Positions 1 through 13,159 are shown, counted from the stretch's first letter. The stretch: DNA of 64,000 nt from Rallus limicola (GCA_022605955.1 JAKCOZ010000005.1:45064950-45128949); one strand, 5' to 3'. Notes: generated by a model from the sequence alone, not told the origin. Translations and numbers: made by a program.

Positions 1-1065
1 TCCTCCTTTTCCAATAGCTATGTCTTCCTAGCATCAGGACTGTGTGGGATTGTGAAGGGAATTGCTAGGCTGTTGCTCTTCTCAAAGCTCCTTCCTGATG
101 CCTGTCAGATGTCCCCCGTGAGTCTTCCTTAGCACCCCAGGGTCTCGGAATCCATGATCAGTTCTGACAGGTGATCTGCTGCATAGTGTCCTCCCTCATA
201 GTACTCAGACTTGAAAAATATTATTTGCCCGTGGCAGTTATCATCACTTTGTCCAAAGGTGCCCCACTGAAAAGGGCAGTCAGCAAAATTCATGACCTTC
301 TATTGGGAATCCTGTGCCAGGTGTGGGAATTTCTGCTTTTCTTCCCGGTGAGTTTTAGCTAGCCATGAAAGCAGACACACAATAGGGAAGGAACACATGC
401 CCCACTCTCTGACAGGAGTCTGCCAGCAAATGTAAGTGGACAATTTCCTGCATCAAGCAGAATATCATAACCTGCAAGACCCCTCAACCTGTTATGGTCC
501 TTGAGACAGTGTGGTTCCCCCTTTCTTCACCTCCCTGTGTGAAGAATGAGGTAAAAAGAAAAGAACTGGTGGCAGCTGGAAAAGCAACAGGGGTTTGCAA
601 CAGGGCAGTGAGTAAATGAGGAACAAAACTCCTCGAGCAGTAAATGTACTGTGTAAACATAAACAATAGCAACAAGCAAGATGCATATTCCAAATCCATC
701 TCCAGTGAGAATCAATTATGTTATATCCGATGAATCAGGGGAGGGGGCTGGTGAGAGAGAATGGGGACCTATTATTGTTTTCAAGTCAAGTCAACCAGCC
801 AAGTCTGCAAACAAAAGCATTTTCTGTCTTTTTCTCTCTGTCTTGTTGATGGCCTCCCCTTGTCTCTCTTCCTTGGCATGTTTCCTGCAGTGCCCCCACC
901 CAGCAGTAGTTATATACATCTGAATAACACTGCAGTTCAAACACTGAAAGAATCATTTTCCTATGGTTTCTAAATGTCTTTTCTATTTCCTTGTATTCAT
1001 AATCCTGACATAAGCAGTGCTTATCAAGAGGTGTTCTACATCAGAAAACTCAAGAGTGAGACTGT

Positions 1066-1068
<3 letters not shown>
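1..1068. other. Non-coding AT-rich sequence, nothing recognised
   Basis: I see no exon, RNA gene or interspersed repeat here. The open frames are at most about 80 codons and resemble no protein family. Mild pyrimidine-rich patches occur around 820-900. Confidence 0.5.
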
Positions 1069-1100
<32 letters not shown>

Positions 1101-1107
1101 TGTGTGC
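1069..1107. repeat. (TG)n microsatellite
   Basis: About 14 uninterrupted TG units are followed by a TTTG interruption and a few more TG units. The tract can adopt Z-DNA and is probably length-polymorphic. It forms the valine/cysteine-rich stretch of an open frame that is otherwise meaningless. Confidence 0.95.
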
Positions 1108-2820
1108 TCACACATGACCAAGAAGGGAAGAAAACACAACTGCAGATCATTAATGGAATAATGATAGGTACTTCTTTTATACATGTGGTTGTAAAAAGAA
1201 AGGATAGGTTTTATTCTTGTACCTGCACATCACTAACTAGTGCTAACATGCACACAGAGGGGTTTTTTTTCTGTATCCCCAAAATCACAAAGTAGGAAAT
1301 GAAAAGGGGAGGAGGAGAAAGAGAGAATTGCTGGAAATGATTGTCTCTTAGGGTGTTCTCTAATAATGAGAAAGGAGCCCCACTTTGAACTCTTGATTCT
1401 TTGCCAGAGAACAAAAACCTTAAAGCATTTTGCTACCTTTAATTGTATTACTCTTCTAGTAATCAATAAAGATAAAAAAGGATCATTCTATGTACAATAT
1501 GAAATCACACAGGGTCTGACTATGTGGAGATAGATTCCACTTATCTGTCTCTAGGGGTAGCTTCTCTTGTAGTAGAAAACTCAATTTTTATTTGGATTTT
1601 AAAAATGTTTCAAATTATCCAGTCAATGCTACATGCATATTAAAAGATTTATTACCAAATATTCTCATCTTGATGTACTGGATCTATGCACCCAATTCCC
1701 ACTAATGTTAATGGAACTGCATCTGTAAATCCCTGCACATCAAAGCAAGGCAGTATCCATAAGTATTGCAAATACATAGGTAGCTGGATAAATAGCACAA
1801 AGATTAACCACTTCTGGCATCACTGTTTTTTTTCTTCTTTGTGTAAATGTTGCTCTCATCTTTATAAGGACCCAAGGTGTGACATAAGAAATTAAAGGGA
1901 CCCAGGCCAAGATCCCACACACTTCAGTGTGGGTGTTGAAGGGGGACACCTGCCTGCGGAGCAGCAGCCCCCACTCCAGTGGAAGGGGAGAGGAAGAGGG
2001 GTGACTCAGATTTGAGGTGGGCTGAATCATCCCTGTTCCTCTCCACTGACTGTTAACTGGGGGCGTATGAAGAGCCGTTATTAAATATCTGAAGGGAGAT
2101 AGTTTTTCATCAGGCCTTAAAGTATCAAATTCCCAGTCCTGTCCTCTGCGAAGGGGTGATTCTAGGAATCCTGCTCAGGAAATTGGCTGCTCATCCCTTG
2201 CTGGTGTCCCTATTAACCCTTCAGGTTAAAGGTGTGAAGAGAGAAGGAGGAAGGGCAACCATAACATCTCTCTCATTCACACTGATATTGAAAATGCACA
2301 TTCATACATCAAAGCCAAGATTTTGAAACATGGGTTCCAAGAGTTTAAACCTTAAATCCCTAGGTGAAATTCATAAAAAGCAGCTTGGATTTCACTGCTT
2401 CAGAACCTTAGTTTGGGTTAATTATCTAACCTTAGACTTCCATGTTTTTTAATGTTTGGATCACATTTTAACATTAAGATAAAACCAGTATAGTAGTATT
2501 ATTATTAATATTATTAATAGCTCAGTTAATATTCCTATATATTTGCCAATGTAAATTGTAATTAAAGTAAATTAAACTTACTAAAAGCTAAGTTATATAA
2601 ACAACACATACCATGTTATAATTCAAAGCAAACAAATGTGCATTTTAAGTGAAAAAACATGAGCTAGAAAGTACTTACTATGGGGCCAAAAGCTATATGG
2701 ACTGTTGGAAGAGAATGCATAAGGAGTGCATGCTACACTGAAAAATGGATGGGAAGATGACAGACTAATAAATGATAATTAATAATACCTCTTCTGAAAC
2801 TTCCATTTCTTATCCCTACA
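1108..2820. other. Non-coding sequence, possible ancient half-palindrome
   Basis: No gene is visible. Around 1690-1745 the text (ttcccactaatgttaatgg, then a ctgcacatcaaagc motif) resembles one arm of the old palindromic elements seen more completely at 8907 and 49586, but the partner arm is absent. A GC-richer patch lies at 1900-2030. AT-rich runs with TTATTAATA occur at 2490-2600. Confidence 0.35.
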
Positions 2821-2824
2821 TCTG

Positions 2825-2935
2825 CAAGTACCTTACAAAGGAAGCATCATTAGCCACATTAGGCAGATGAAGAGGCATGGAGCAATGAAGTACAGTGGCC
2901 AGAGTCACCCAAGGGTGTAGCTACAGTCACTGCAG
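2825..2935 (+). repeat. Possible ancient MIR-like SINE relic
   Basis: The segment resembles the widely shared MIR core and tail, in which a CATCATTA-like stretch is followed by an 'agatgaagaggca' motif and then 'ccagagtcacccaagg'. In mammalian MIR the corresponding text is a tract on the pattern of cagatgagga...cacagag...cttgcccaaggtcac. The order and spacing agree but identity is low. An unrelated old SINE/LINE tail is equally possible. Confidence 0.3.
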
Positions 2936-3414
2936 GTTAAATTAAGGTACAGATTAAGAGAGTCATCTGCTCAGCTTTAACTTTCTATTTTCCTGCTCTT
3001 AACCTGCAGCAAAGGAAACCCAACTTACATCAGGTCTAAAGAGAAGGCTAAGCCTCCTCTCTGGTTGCAGGAGGGGAAAAAAAGTGAATACCCAGTATGA
3101 TAAAGCCACACTTGCTATCTTGCTCTAACGCCACCTCCATCAAAAACCTGGCTAGTCTGTATTTGTGAGATGGCAGTGATAATTTTGGGAGGCTCTGCTA
3201 ACATTGGGATGAGTGCGGTATAAAAATGGAAAGGGTTGACGGGAAAGGAATGATACAGGGGGTGAGATACACTGTGCAGTTCAGAACAGAAAAGTCAAAA
3301 TCTGGTGCAGATCTGTGATGTGACAGTAGGGTTCCAGGAAAAGCAGGTGGTATGGGAACTCGGCTCCCCATTAGGACAGGGCTCGGAGAGAAGGGGATCA
3401 GTCATAGCCAGAGA

Positions 3415-3690
3415 CTGCATTATTTAAGGCTTTAAATTCTGAAAGGGCCAACTTAAAATCAATCTGCCACTTCGGAGGCAGCCAGTGTGAAGAATGCAGC
3501 GCAGTGTAATGCGTTCCTGCTGGCTCGCAGGGATGAGCACACGTGCTGCCGTGCTCAGTGCGAGCAGCGAGCAGTGCTGAGCAGCCTGGCTCTAAGCTCC
3601 TCTAAGAGGGTATTACAATAATTAAGCTTTCTGGTAACAAGGTCTGCATTGCTATATTTGTGATAGGCATGGGATAAGATAAACATGCAG
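3415..3690. mobile_element. Degraded ancient retroelement trace, family uncertain
   Basis: The sequence has an order I recognise from old sauropsid LINE-type repeats: a 'ttaaattctgaaagggccaac' region, then 'gcagccagtgtgaag', then 'gtgtaatgcgttcctgctgg', and later 'attacaataattaagc'. It is GC-richer than its surroundings and holds several CpGs at 3490-3560. No frame is open over it. Family and orientation cannot be fixed by eye, and simple similarity by chance is not excluded. Confidence 0.3.
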
Positions 3691-3713
3691 CAGGTGCGTG
3701 CAGCATGACTGCA

Positions 3714-3740
3714 GGGGGGTTGGGGGAAGAGGGGTGGGGG
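3714..3740 (+). other. G-quadruplex motif
   Basis: Four guanine runs of 6, 5, 4 and 5 bases are separated by spacers of 2, 4 and 1 bases. This satisfies the usual G3+N1-7 rule with short loops. It sits just downstream of the retroelement trace ending near 3690, in otherwise AT-rich DNA. Whether it folds in the cell cannot be judged from sequence. Confidence 0.8.
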
Positions 3741-6523
3741 TGAGAAAGAGCCTCTTTTGACAACAGAACTGGAAACCTGGCTTCAACTTAAGCAATGGCA
3801 AAACTCCTTTGTCTTCAGTCTGAGCCTGTGCTTACCAGGTTCATTCCCAGGAGTACTGTGGCCTAACACAATACCAACATGCACCCAACCCGTGACCTCT
3901 GAAGCACAATTCTTCGAGGTGCAGGGGATCTTAATAGAAAAAATTCCAACTAGTATTGTAACCTCACACCTGCTTTTGCCAGCACAGAGTAGAAATGTCT
4001 CTCGCTGCCTGAAGAGACCCTTCTCCTCCTCTATGGCAGAAATAGGAATCAGGATGTTGATGGCACAGGTTTATATATAAATTTCACTGAAGTATTCAAT
4101 CTTTATTTTATTTTTCCTTTGTTTTGATCTGTCCCAAACTTTATGGCATTTCTCACCTTGCAAAATCTGGGAGAAGATCTGGCATAGACTTTTTCCCACA
4201 CACATTTTCATTCTGAAAATCCTCTCCATCTAAAATCCCAAAACCTTTGTCCAATCACAGCTAATAACATGAAGCCTGAGTCAGAAAAAAATTTACTTTT
4301 CAGTGCTTTCCCGTGAATCTCACGTTCCTTCAGGTTCTGAATCAGGCAAATGTCACCTGGCTGTAGAAACTGCAGGGACAGTTTCAGCTCTTCCTGGCTC
4401 CTGTGTTCTCTCTGACCCACCTCACTTTCTTTCAGCTATTTTCTACTTAAGGATTAATTACTTAAGTGCAATTTGAGAATCCAAAGTACTGCTGATGTAC
4501 AGAGGAACGCTATAGTGGGGACTATTCTGATGGAGCCAGGTAGGCAGTTTCTCCACACTGCCAGCACAGTGGCATCCTGGGATTTCTTCTACAGTGAGGT
4601 CTCTGGGAAGTCAGTGGGAAGGCCAGGCATTTCCAGAGCCAGGTCAGTGAGTTGGGAACCTACTGTGCCCTTTACCAGTGCCTGCCAGGCTCTTGGGAAG
4701 CCCTGGCAGCCCTGCTTTTACAGCAGGGCTCTCAGGTGACAGATTGTTAGGTCACAGGAATCGGGGACCTAGATATCTTCCATGGCTTAAACTAGGTATT
4801 TATGGGCTTTAGTCTTGCTAAGCTTAGGTGACAGTGAGGTAGGGATTTAAAGATCAAAACTGAAGAGTTAGACACAATTTAGGTATGCAAGTCTCCTCCG
4901 GATTGAGCCCTTCGTCTAACCTTTTTGGCTGACATCATTTGATGCTCAGAAATAGGCATCTTGAAATTCTGTGGTCTGTCTTGTCAGCCCCAAATTAGTA
5001 AAGGAAAATACATGAAAAGAAATTATTCATAAATAGGTATATTATGTATAGAAACTTATGTCTGTGTGTTTGTGTGCCTTGAACAAAAAGAAAAATTTTT
5101 GCACAAGCAGAAAAGCATTTTTTGAAAGCAAATATATGATGCTCTATGTGAAGTCTACAGTTACAACAGGAAATCATGCAATTTCTGCAGAAAGATTTTA
5201 TTTTAAAAACCGTAGTGCATCTCATTGACCTACATTCAGTTTCCCCAGCATACACTGTACCTGCAGAACTTTTCTGCAGAGATACATTGTAGATACAGAT
5301 CAAAGGGAAATGCTGGTGTCAGAATTGTCTAAATGTCCCTTTTTGGGCCTGAAAACCTAGATCATTGCCATGCATTTGCACTGTCTTTGTAACTTTAATC
5401 AGCCTGTAAACTGTATCTTGGACTGCTGTCTTTAAAAGCCAAGTAGGCTGTTCATGGGGATAATGAATGCCTGTATCTATAGAGCAGACAAATGAAGCTC
5501 TCTGTTACCTCAGAACGAAAATACCTATTTTTTTAAAGAGCTATCGAAGATACACTGCAGTATATAACAGGTGCAAAATAACATCTGTGTTAAAAGAGCT
5601 AGAATTCACAACCAGCTAGAATCATCCTGTTCAACATATAGCATAATTATTTTGCAGAACATTTGGTCCCCACTTTAAAAAAGGCCATGGAGGTGTCAAA
5701 CTTCACCTGTCAGGGGTGCTGGATTTTACTGCATGCACATCTGCCTGCTCTGACTTAGATCAAGATCTGTCAACTCATTTCTCACAGGACAACCATAACG
5801 GGCCTGCATTCATTCACCAACATGTGGGTGTATAGAGAGTGACAAAGTGAGAGAAGGGGTTGCGAGGTGCAACGCTGACCGCTATAGGGCTGAGCTTTTA
5901 GGCACCATACCTTCTGGTGAGGGTCACACAGGGACATGCTCAAGCTCTTTTACACAGTGCCTAACTGGGTGTTAAAGAAACAAAGTTAAAAAAGGAAGCA
6001 TACAGAGAAGGGAGGGGTCCGTGTACCCTTTCAGAGAATATGAAGCATGTAAAACACAAGGTAACTATAGACCCATTTGGTGACTGCCTCCCTGTTGCGC
6101 AGTAAGCTAGGAGAAGAATGTAGCCTTTTCGAGTGGAAACACTTGATAAACACATAATCTCTGTAAGATTGTCTTTCAGCGCTAGACAACTTCATTAATT
6201 AGGGAGTGGTGTTGTTTCCAACTAGGACATCCTAAAAATACTAAAAAACCAAGACAGTCACATAAAATGTCTATTAATAAAAAGAAAATATTCACTGAGA
6301 TGGAACATGTTCTCTCTGTTTTCAAGGATTGTTTAAAAAAAAAAAATCAAAAAATTAACATGGTATATGAAATGACAAGTTGTAAAATATCTTCCTCCTC
6401 CAAAAGCAAATACTTCAGCTTTCATAGAAAAAAATGTTTAAACCATGAAATATTTCGGGGAAGTGTATGTCACATAAAAATATAATTGAGAAATTACTTT
6501 GTGTCACAAAACATGACCATTTT
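3741..6523. other. Non-coding sequence with a short perfect hairpin
   Basis: No exon or interspersed repeat is recognised. Around 4560-4740 the DNA is GC-richer and contains a perfect 9-bp inverted repeat (agccctgct at 4708-4716 and agcagggct at 4722-4730, with a 5-base loop). The rest is AT-rich and unremarkable. Confidence 0.4.
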
Positions 6524-6800
6524 ACAGAATCACACGTTATTACAGAATGATAGGGGTTGGGAGAAACGTCTGGAGATCATCTAGTCCAACTACTCTACCA
6601 GAGCAGAATCACCTAGAACAGGTTGCACAGGGCAGCATCCAGGTTTTTAATATCTCCAGAAATTGAGATCCCGCAATCTCTCTGGGCAGCCTGTTCCAGT
6701 GCTCTGCTACCCTCACAGTAAACAAGGTCTTCCTCGTGTTCTGGTGGAACTTCTTATATTCAAGTTTCTGACTTCCAATGAGCTGTAATTATTACCAAGT
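6524..6800 (-). mobile_element. CR1 LINE, 5'-truncated 3' end
   Basis: Read on the plus strand, it starts with the reversed CR1 tail (acagaatcacac, tacagaatga), followed by the hallmark 'ggagatcatctagtccaac'. It continues through the C-terminal ORF2 / 3' UTR region ('gggcagcctgttccagtgct', 'cacagtaaacaaggtcttcc'). On the minus strand these form the end of the reverse-transcriptase ORF and the 3' UTR. The similarity fades near 6790-6800, so only about 280 bp of a roughly 4.5-kb element remains. The coding part is broken. Recognised from the known CR1 3' consensus. Confidence 0.9.
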
Positions 6801-8906
6801 CTCTAAAAAAAATAAGGCTCTGGGACGCCAATCTGAAGTGATCTGAAAGCATCCTGGAATTCATTCTTAGAATGAATTTTCTTGCTTTCAGCATACCTGT
6901 CCTGCTGTTCTCATAGGCTTAATCAATCTCTAAAGTCTTTCACTAACCTTTATCCTTTCCCCAGAATAATTCTCTCTTTATTTTTTTAAGTAGTAATTTT
7001 TTTATTTTACATGTGTTTTAAAAACAAATGTCATTGATAGTTCTCTTTCTACACTGAGTACTACAAAATCCTCATCCTTGCCCTTAAATATCTGCTCAAG
7101 ACATCTTCAGTTTCTCTCGACTTCTTAATGGCTCATCTCAAAACCAACTTAATTCTCATTAATTCAGCTTTTATTGAACCTAAGTATCGGCCTCTTTCTT
7201 GAAGTTACACTGACAAGTAGGAATCTTTTGCCAGAGCACATGATAACATTCATGGGATTTTCCTTGGAAGACATTGACTAAACACCATAAGCACTTCACA
7301 CTTTTATGACCTTTACACAACCACTTGTTGCTATTTATGGAATATGAAGACTAGCTCATAGGATTGGTGGTACCTCACCCAAAGGTAAATCACTTTACAA
7401 GATGATCATCCACATTGCTAATGCAGCATGTAGGTAGGAACAGCACAGACACATCCTGGTGAACCAAAGAATATGTATTGGCTTTGGTGTGTATAAAGGA
7501 AATGCTCCATCATCAGATAAGTCCATGTACTTCATTTGTGCTGAATGAGCCTAAAATCTGACGATTTATTTTATGTTAAAAAGGGAGTTGGAAGGACCCA
7601 GTTCCAGAAAATAGAGGAGTGGGAGGAGAATATAAGAACTAGCAGTTTTATTTGGGAAGTAACTAAGATAGTAAACTTGGGCAAGAAAGCTAGGAAAGGA
7701 TTTTTCAAAAACAGAGTCAAAAAGATCTGAATAATCCTAAAAAGAATGCTTTCATTAGTTTCTATGATCATCCTTAAGCATTCTAAAACATAGGAATGAG
7801 AAATCAGGCTTTATGAACTTAGAGATTGGTTTTAAAATGGTCCAAACTACATTAATATTGGGTCAAATGCTCAAAATAGAGTCTTATATGCTGAAAAGGA
7901 AGTGATTTGGGGCTGTAGAGTTCAGTCCTCCCCTATGTCTCAAATATATTGTCTGTTGTGCATAGATTGTGCTGCAGCAGCTTCTAGCTTTTTAAGGCAT
8001 CAGGGAATTCTGATAAGAATGGGGCAGGATTTATGTGCATTCATTGCTTCTGCACTGGCTTGTGAGTCAAAAATCCATTGTGGTTTTGGGCCAGATTCAT
8101 AGGTTCATGGATAATACTCTTGTCAGTAAAGTATTAGTAAAGGTAGAAATATTCTGACCTATTCAGTTAGTAGTTTGGGGTAAACTGTGGTAAAACCATT
8201 CAAAATACAAATTCGATTACTTGTAATTAAGATTTTTGAATGCAGTCATAATATATACTAATTATTTATGGGTAATACCTTAAAATTGTAAATTCTCATG
8301 GATTGGAGGAGTCAAAAGCTGCATGACTCTCTGTCCCAGAATAATGTGTATTTTAACATTCAGGAAATGCTAGAAGGTCTAATGTTCTGATATATTCTGA
8401 AAAATTAAAAACCAAAAAAATAAACCAAAGCTGCTGAATACTTGCAATCTGAAAAATACTGTTCATAAACAACCTTCAGCTTGGGTACCCAGCACTGACT
8501 CTTGCAGCGACTCTAAAAATCTTGTTCTCAGGCACCAAATAATTCAAGAAAACTGTCCTTTCCAAAACTGGTTGAAGTCAATGGAACATGCACAGTGAAT
8601 TCAAAGGACCTTGGACCACATGGAGGAGGAGAAATTGACTGCCAGGAGTCAAATTCCTTTGTTTTGGTGTATTTGGTGTAAGTGATAAAGTTTGAAAATT
8701 AGAGCACTGTCAATATGTGCTATAAAACCACATGTCCTTTAAGAGGATAATGCTCCACTAGACCTTTTGCCACAAATTACTTTATATAATTGGACCTAAG
8801 ATCACAAAGAGTGCCCATTTACAAGATAAATTGAAAATTAATGAACAAATAATATAGTAATTACCAAATCCTTATTATTTGAAGAATATACACACTATGG
8901 GGTCTA
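6801..8906. other. Non-coding AT-rich sequence
   Basis: Nothing is recognised apart from short traces such as 'gaagtcaatgg' near 8574, the central motif of old palindromic amniote repeats. The longest frames (60-66 codons) show no domain features. Confidence 0.45.
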
Positions 8907-8981
8907 TTTCTTCCTCGATGAGCATGTGTAACCCCCATTAATTTTAATGGGAGTTAAGCGTGCACATCAAGGGAAGAATTA
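8907..8981. mobile_element. Small palindromic relic (MITE-like)
   Basis: The segment is a near-palindrome about 75 bp long. At its centre cccattaa (8934-8941) faces ttaatggg (8944-8951) across two bases. Further out, ttcttcctcgatg (8908-8920) pairs imperfectly with the arm ending gggaagaatt at 8980. A central CCATT...AATGGG pair with outward arms is typical of very old non-autonomous DNA-transposon-like repeats of sauropsids. The family name is uncertain. Confidence 0.55.
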
Positions 8982-11900
8982 ACTCATGATTTTAAAACTC
9001 ACTACTAAGATTAAGACCTGCACTTTTGGCTTTGAGTTGAGAATGTGGCATATCTTTTGATATTTATCTCTTTTTAATTGTGTATTTGTAGCTGAAGCAA
9101 TTTGCAAATCATTGTTATCCCTATCAGTACAAGGCAAAGATAAATTGCATTATATACCCTACTTCTTGGACTCCTTGATGTTCTTTTCTGATTAAATTGA
9201 ACTGTACCAGCAGTATCATAATTAATAATCTATGCTGATCAAGTTGGCAGTGCTAAGGCCATTTGGTATCTGATCGCAATGAAAAATTGTTCAAGCAAGG
9301 TTTGTCTTTTGCTTGTTTATATTTTTCACTAATGTGAGAAATACACTATTCATAATACTGAGCCATGGATATTGTCAGATAATGTGAAATCTCCATTTTA
9401 GATTTGGACAAGGAAATAACATAAAGTTTAATAACACTTCTGAGGCAACTCATGCACTATGATGTTAAGTCTATGCAAAAAAGGATTTTACTCCTTAGAA
9501 AGAGATTATAAAGGTCTCAGATGGAAGCTTTTGGTCCCAAATGAATTAGATACTGGTGCAAGTGCTTGTTTCTATATCTCAACTCAGGGCAAAGACATTT
9601 CCATGTGGCCTTCTGCAGTTGTCCATTTATGAATATTTGTGAAATGGCTTCTGCAGTTTTTCATAGCCTTTCCGATATTGATCCAGGTGCCACTATCCCT
9701 CCTTCAGCAGGAATTGAAATTTTTTTTAAAGTGTAAACCAACATGGATTATATGTATACAGAGAAAGAAATTCTAATATTTAAAAAAAAATAAAAAATAA
9801 AAAAAAAGTAAAACCAAGTTTTTGCTTTTTAAAATGAATCCTTAAGTTCAATTCTCACATTGAAACAGAGTATTATGTTTGTGGTGAAGAGCCCAGAAAC
9901 ATGACTAACAAGAAGGTGACTGATGTAATCTTAATGACAGCTGAATGAATTGCAAAAAATAAGTAACAAGAGAAGCAGGGGAAAGTAAGTTAAAATCTTA
10001 AATTCTTTGCCTATTATGTAGTCTATTTTACTTGTCATAAGTACAAAACTCACCCCAGTAGCAGATTTCAATAGATGTTTCATAATCTATGTTGCTCCTT
10101 ATGCTATTGCAAAGTAAAATCATTTTCTATTTCTTTGACCGTGTGAAAGTACAGCTAAAAGAATGCACTCACAAAAACATTTACCCAGAGGTATAGTCAC
10201 TGAATATCCATTTTAAGTTTCACTGTATTTTGTCAATCTACTAATTTAATTCTTCATGTCTGAAACTCTTACAACTTCTTTCTGCGATTTACATTGTCTC
10301 AGTCGTTTGTGAGCACAGATTAATAACTGTTTTGAGGTGGAAACCCAGGTTAGGGCAGGAAGTCCTAGATCTCATCAGTGGAAATTAGCCAAATAATTTA
10401 AATCCTATCATCAGCTTTATATTGTTAACAGTTATAGAAGTTTCTTCCACATTTCTGCACACACTGTAAGATACCACCAAAGGACACAACTAGTAAAACC
10501 CTTAAATATCTGAAATGGGGTACTCAATATCTTTAACCAGTTCTTACAGTGCTACATGAGTCCCTTGTCCTCTGGCTATAGAGATTATATTTGAGATAAA
10601 CCAGATTGACTGTTTTGCTACATCTGTAGATCAGAAGATGAGAACTTAGAAACTGGTAAAAACGAGTGTTCTGAGAGACATCTGTAGCAACTTTTGACTA
10701 GTGAATAATGTGGAAAGGGTTCAGAAGGAAGTCTCTTGAGTATTTTCAAGAGAGAAAAAATAATTCCGGACTATCAAAATGAGAGTTGGAGTTAGATGCA
10801 ACAATAACAAAACACACACACAAAAAAGGGATAACTAGAGCAACAAATGTGTATTAATTTTGAAACAGGCAGCTCAAGATGCATGGCAGTTACAGTAGTG
10901 ACTTGTACTTGTATATTCAGTTAAGATAGAGTTGCAGAAGAGAAACATTAAATCTTCAAGTTAGAAGGTACATGTTTTAGTATAGGACTCTTATTTCCTT
11001 CTGCCTTAGAAGAAATGTGGCTACAAAAAACCTTGCTGAATGTAAAAAAACCTGTTCCCTACAGAAAATCTCCCTTTCCTTACGCTCTGAAGTGTAAGGA
11101 AACAAAGAATCCAAAAGCTTAGAAAACAAAGCTTAGAAAACAAAGAATCCAAACCTCATTTGTTTCTGAGATGATTGTTGGGTTGTGGGGTTTTGGAGGG
11201 GTTCATACAAAATTATGTTAATAAGCAAATTTTCAACTTTATTCATATATGGTTGCTTTTCTATTTCCCTATGAAAAATAGGACCTTAAACAATGTAACC
11301 TTTCAGGAAATAATAGAACCTTCTTGGCTTTGTTGCGTCTGTAGTACCCTTGCTGCATCCTCAGAGCAGGTACTATTGCAGTCTATGGTAAAGCAGAAGG
11401 AGGTATCTGTTTGCAACAATCCTCAAAGGCATTCAGCAATGTTTCATTTAAAGATTTTTCAGCTAAATGAAATATGGCTAATGTTCAAATTTTCAAGACG
11501 AAGCAATTTAAAAAATAAAAATCACCAAAAGTCCTGTGAATTAACATCCAGCTTTGTGCACTGGTAAAGTCATGCATATTAAGTGAATTAAGTACATTGG
11601 CGAAGCCATTGCCATGAAATCTGTGATCTTCTAGAACATAAAAAAAATTATACATAAAAGCAAGACCTTGTAACTTATAAAAACATGCACAAAAATTCTA
11701 TTTCTTATAAAAAATCTGGATAATTGCTTATGTGAAACTAATTATCATTAATATTAATTTTCAGTGGAGATGAGAGAGTTATTAAAGTTTTTTTTTACCT
11801 GAACGTGGTTGATATTTAGTAAGAATAGCTGTAAAATCCTAGTTATAGTGAAAGGAAAATAGTGTGCTCTGTCAGAAAGCAGAAGTGATTCTTTGCTCCA

Positions 11901-12357
11901 TTTTTTATTGGCTTGATTCAAACAGACATTTGCTGAGAACATTATCTAGTGCCTGATAATTTTATTTGGATATCTGGATAAATTAATACCCAAACATAAT
12001 GTTTGCTTCCAAAAAATCTTGGTGTCCTTTTCTAATATTTATATTTCTGACTGCCTCTCAGTTTGAAAGGATGAATTTCATGTGTTATGGTGAAAATAGC
12101 CCCAAAAGCCACTTTAAATTCCCAACTTGGCCCCTGCTGGACTTCAGATAATGACCTGAGTTTCTCAACAAAAACATCAAGGCTTCCAAAGAGCAAACCT
12201 CAAAATTTCCCCATCAATGGCTTGATTTAACGACGCTGTGATCATTTGGCTCTCTGCCATTGTCTTCATTAGGCTCACTGTCACTACCCAAAAGGTTTCT
12301 ACCATTAGCAGTAGAAAAAGATTTTGAGGAAACCTTCAACATTTTTCAGCTGTGGTG
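8982..12357. other. Non-coding AT-rich sequence
   Basis: An A-rich low-complexity patch lies at 9779-9807. A local duplication occurs at 11100-11155, where 'caaagaatccaaa' and 'gcttagaaaacaaa' each occur twice. The 130-codon frame at 11175-11567 has no recognisable domain and is judged fortuitous. Confidence 0.45.
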
Positions 12358-12415
12358 TATGGGGTTTTTTGGTGAGGTTTTTTTTAGGTTGGTTTTTTTG
12401 GGTTTTTTTTTTTTA
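12358..12415. repeat. T/G-rich low-complexity tract
   Basis: Runs of 6 to 12 thymines are separated by GG, GGG or GGTGAGG. No regular telomeric hexamer is present. Such tracts are common in avian non-coding DNA. Confidence 0.75.
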
Positions 12416-13159
12416 CATTACCAGTTTTCTTGCTTTTTACCAAGCAGTTTGTATTTTGGAATCTGACACAGCAGGTCTGACATGGCAATAGTACACTACA
12501 CAAATATCACAGAAAGCACCCAGAGAAACGCATCCGATAAACTGCCCCGTTACTCTGAGCCATGCAGCTCTTTATTAATGACACTGTCAAAGTTTGTATT
12601 GTGCTCACATTGGAAGGGGAAGCTTCATCCTCACAAAACCAATAAAAGTTGATTACATACATATGAAATCTATGGATTAGGGGCAGGATTCTTGGATCCT
12701 TTACAAAGGAAGTGTCATGTTTCATCTTCTCTAGGGGAGCTTGGTGGAATGCATGTGTGAAGCCACAGAACTCCACACAGTCCCTTCTCAGTAAAGTTCA
12801 TACAAACAGAACCAAGTTCTCTTTACAGCACATTCATAGTAATATAGTTGAGGGGAAAAAAATATAATCTTTTTTTCCTTTCCTTCTTCAGAGCTACCTG
12901 AAGGCTGTCAGCAGAAATTAATGACCTTGATCAAGGGGCAAAACATGGTAAATATTCCTAATTAATAATAATACACCAATAAATGTTATCAGTCCAAGCA
13001 TTTCCGAATGCCAGTGTTTGAGGAGACGGATGGTACCAGATCTACGAATAAAGGACCAAACAAATAAACATCAAAATCAAAAGTCAGATTTTCAAAAGCT
13101 GAATTTGGTAGAAAATCCAGGAAATGTGACCCACAGTAGCATAAGAAAAAATAATCTTT
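12416..13159. other. Non-coding sequence, nothing recognised
   Basis: I see no exon, RNA or repeat. Two minor TAATAATA stretches lie near 12960. Confidence 0.45.

Noticed and set aside
1069..1107. CRISPR-like or other array
   Set aside because: A simple dinucleotide repeat. No spaced repeat array was seen anywhere in the window.
11175..11567. 130-codon plus-strand open frame
   Set aside because: Considered as a possible exon or small gene, but there is no homology signal and the AT-rich composition is ordinary.
12358..12415. T/G-rich tract resembling interstitial telomeric repeat
   Set aside because: No TTAGGG periodicity, and T-runs of variable length dominate.
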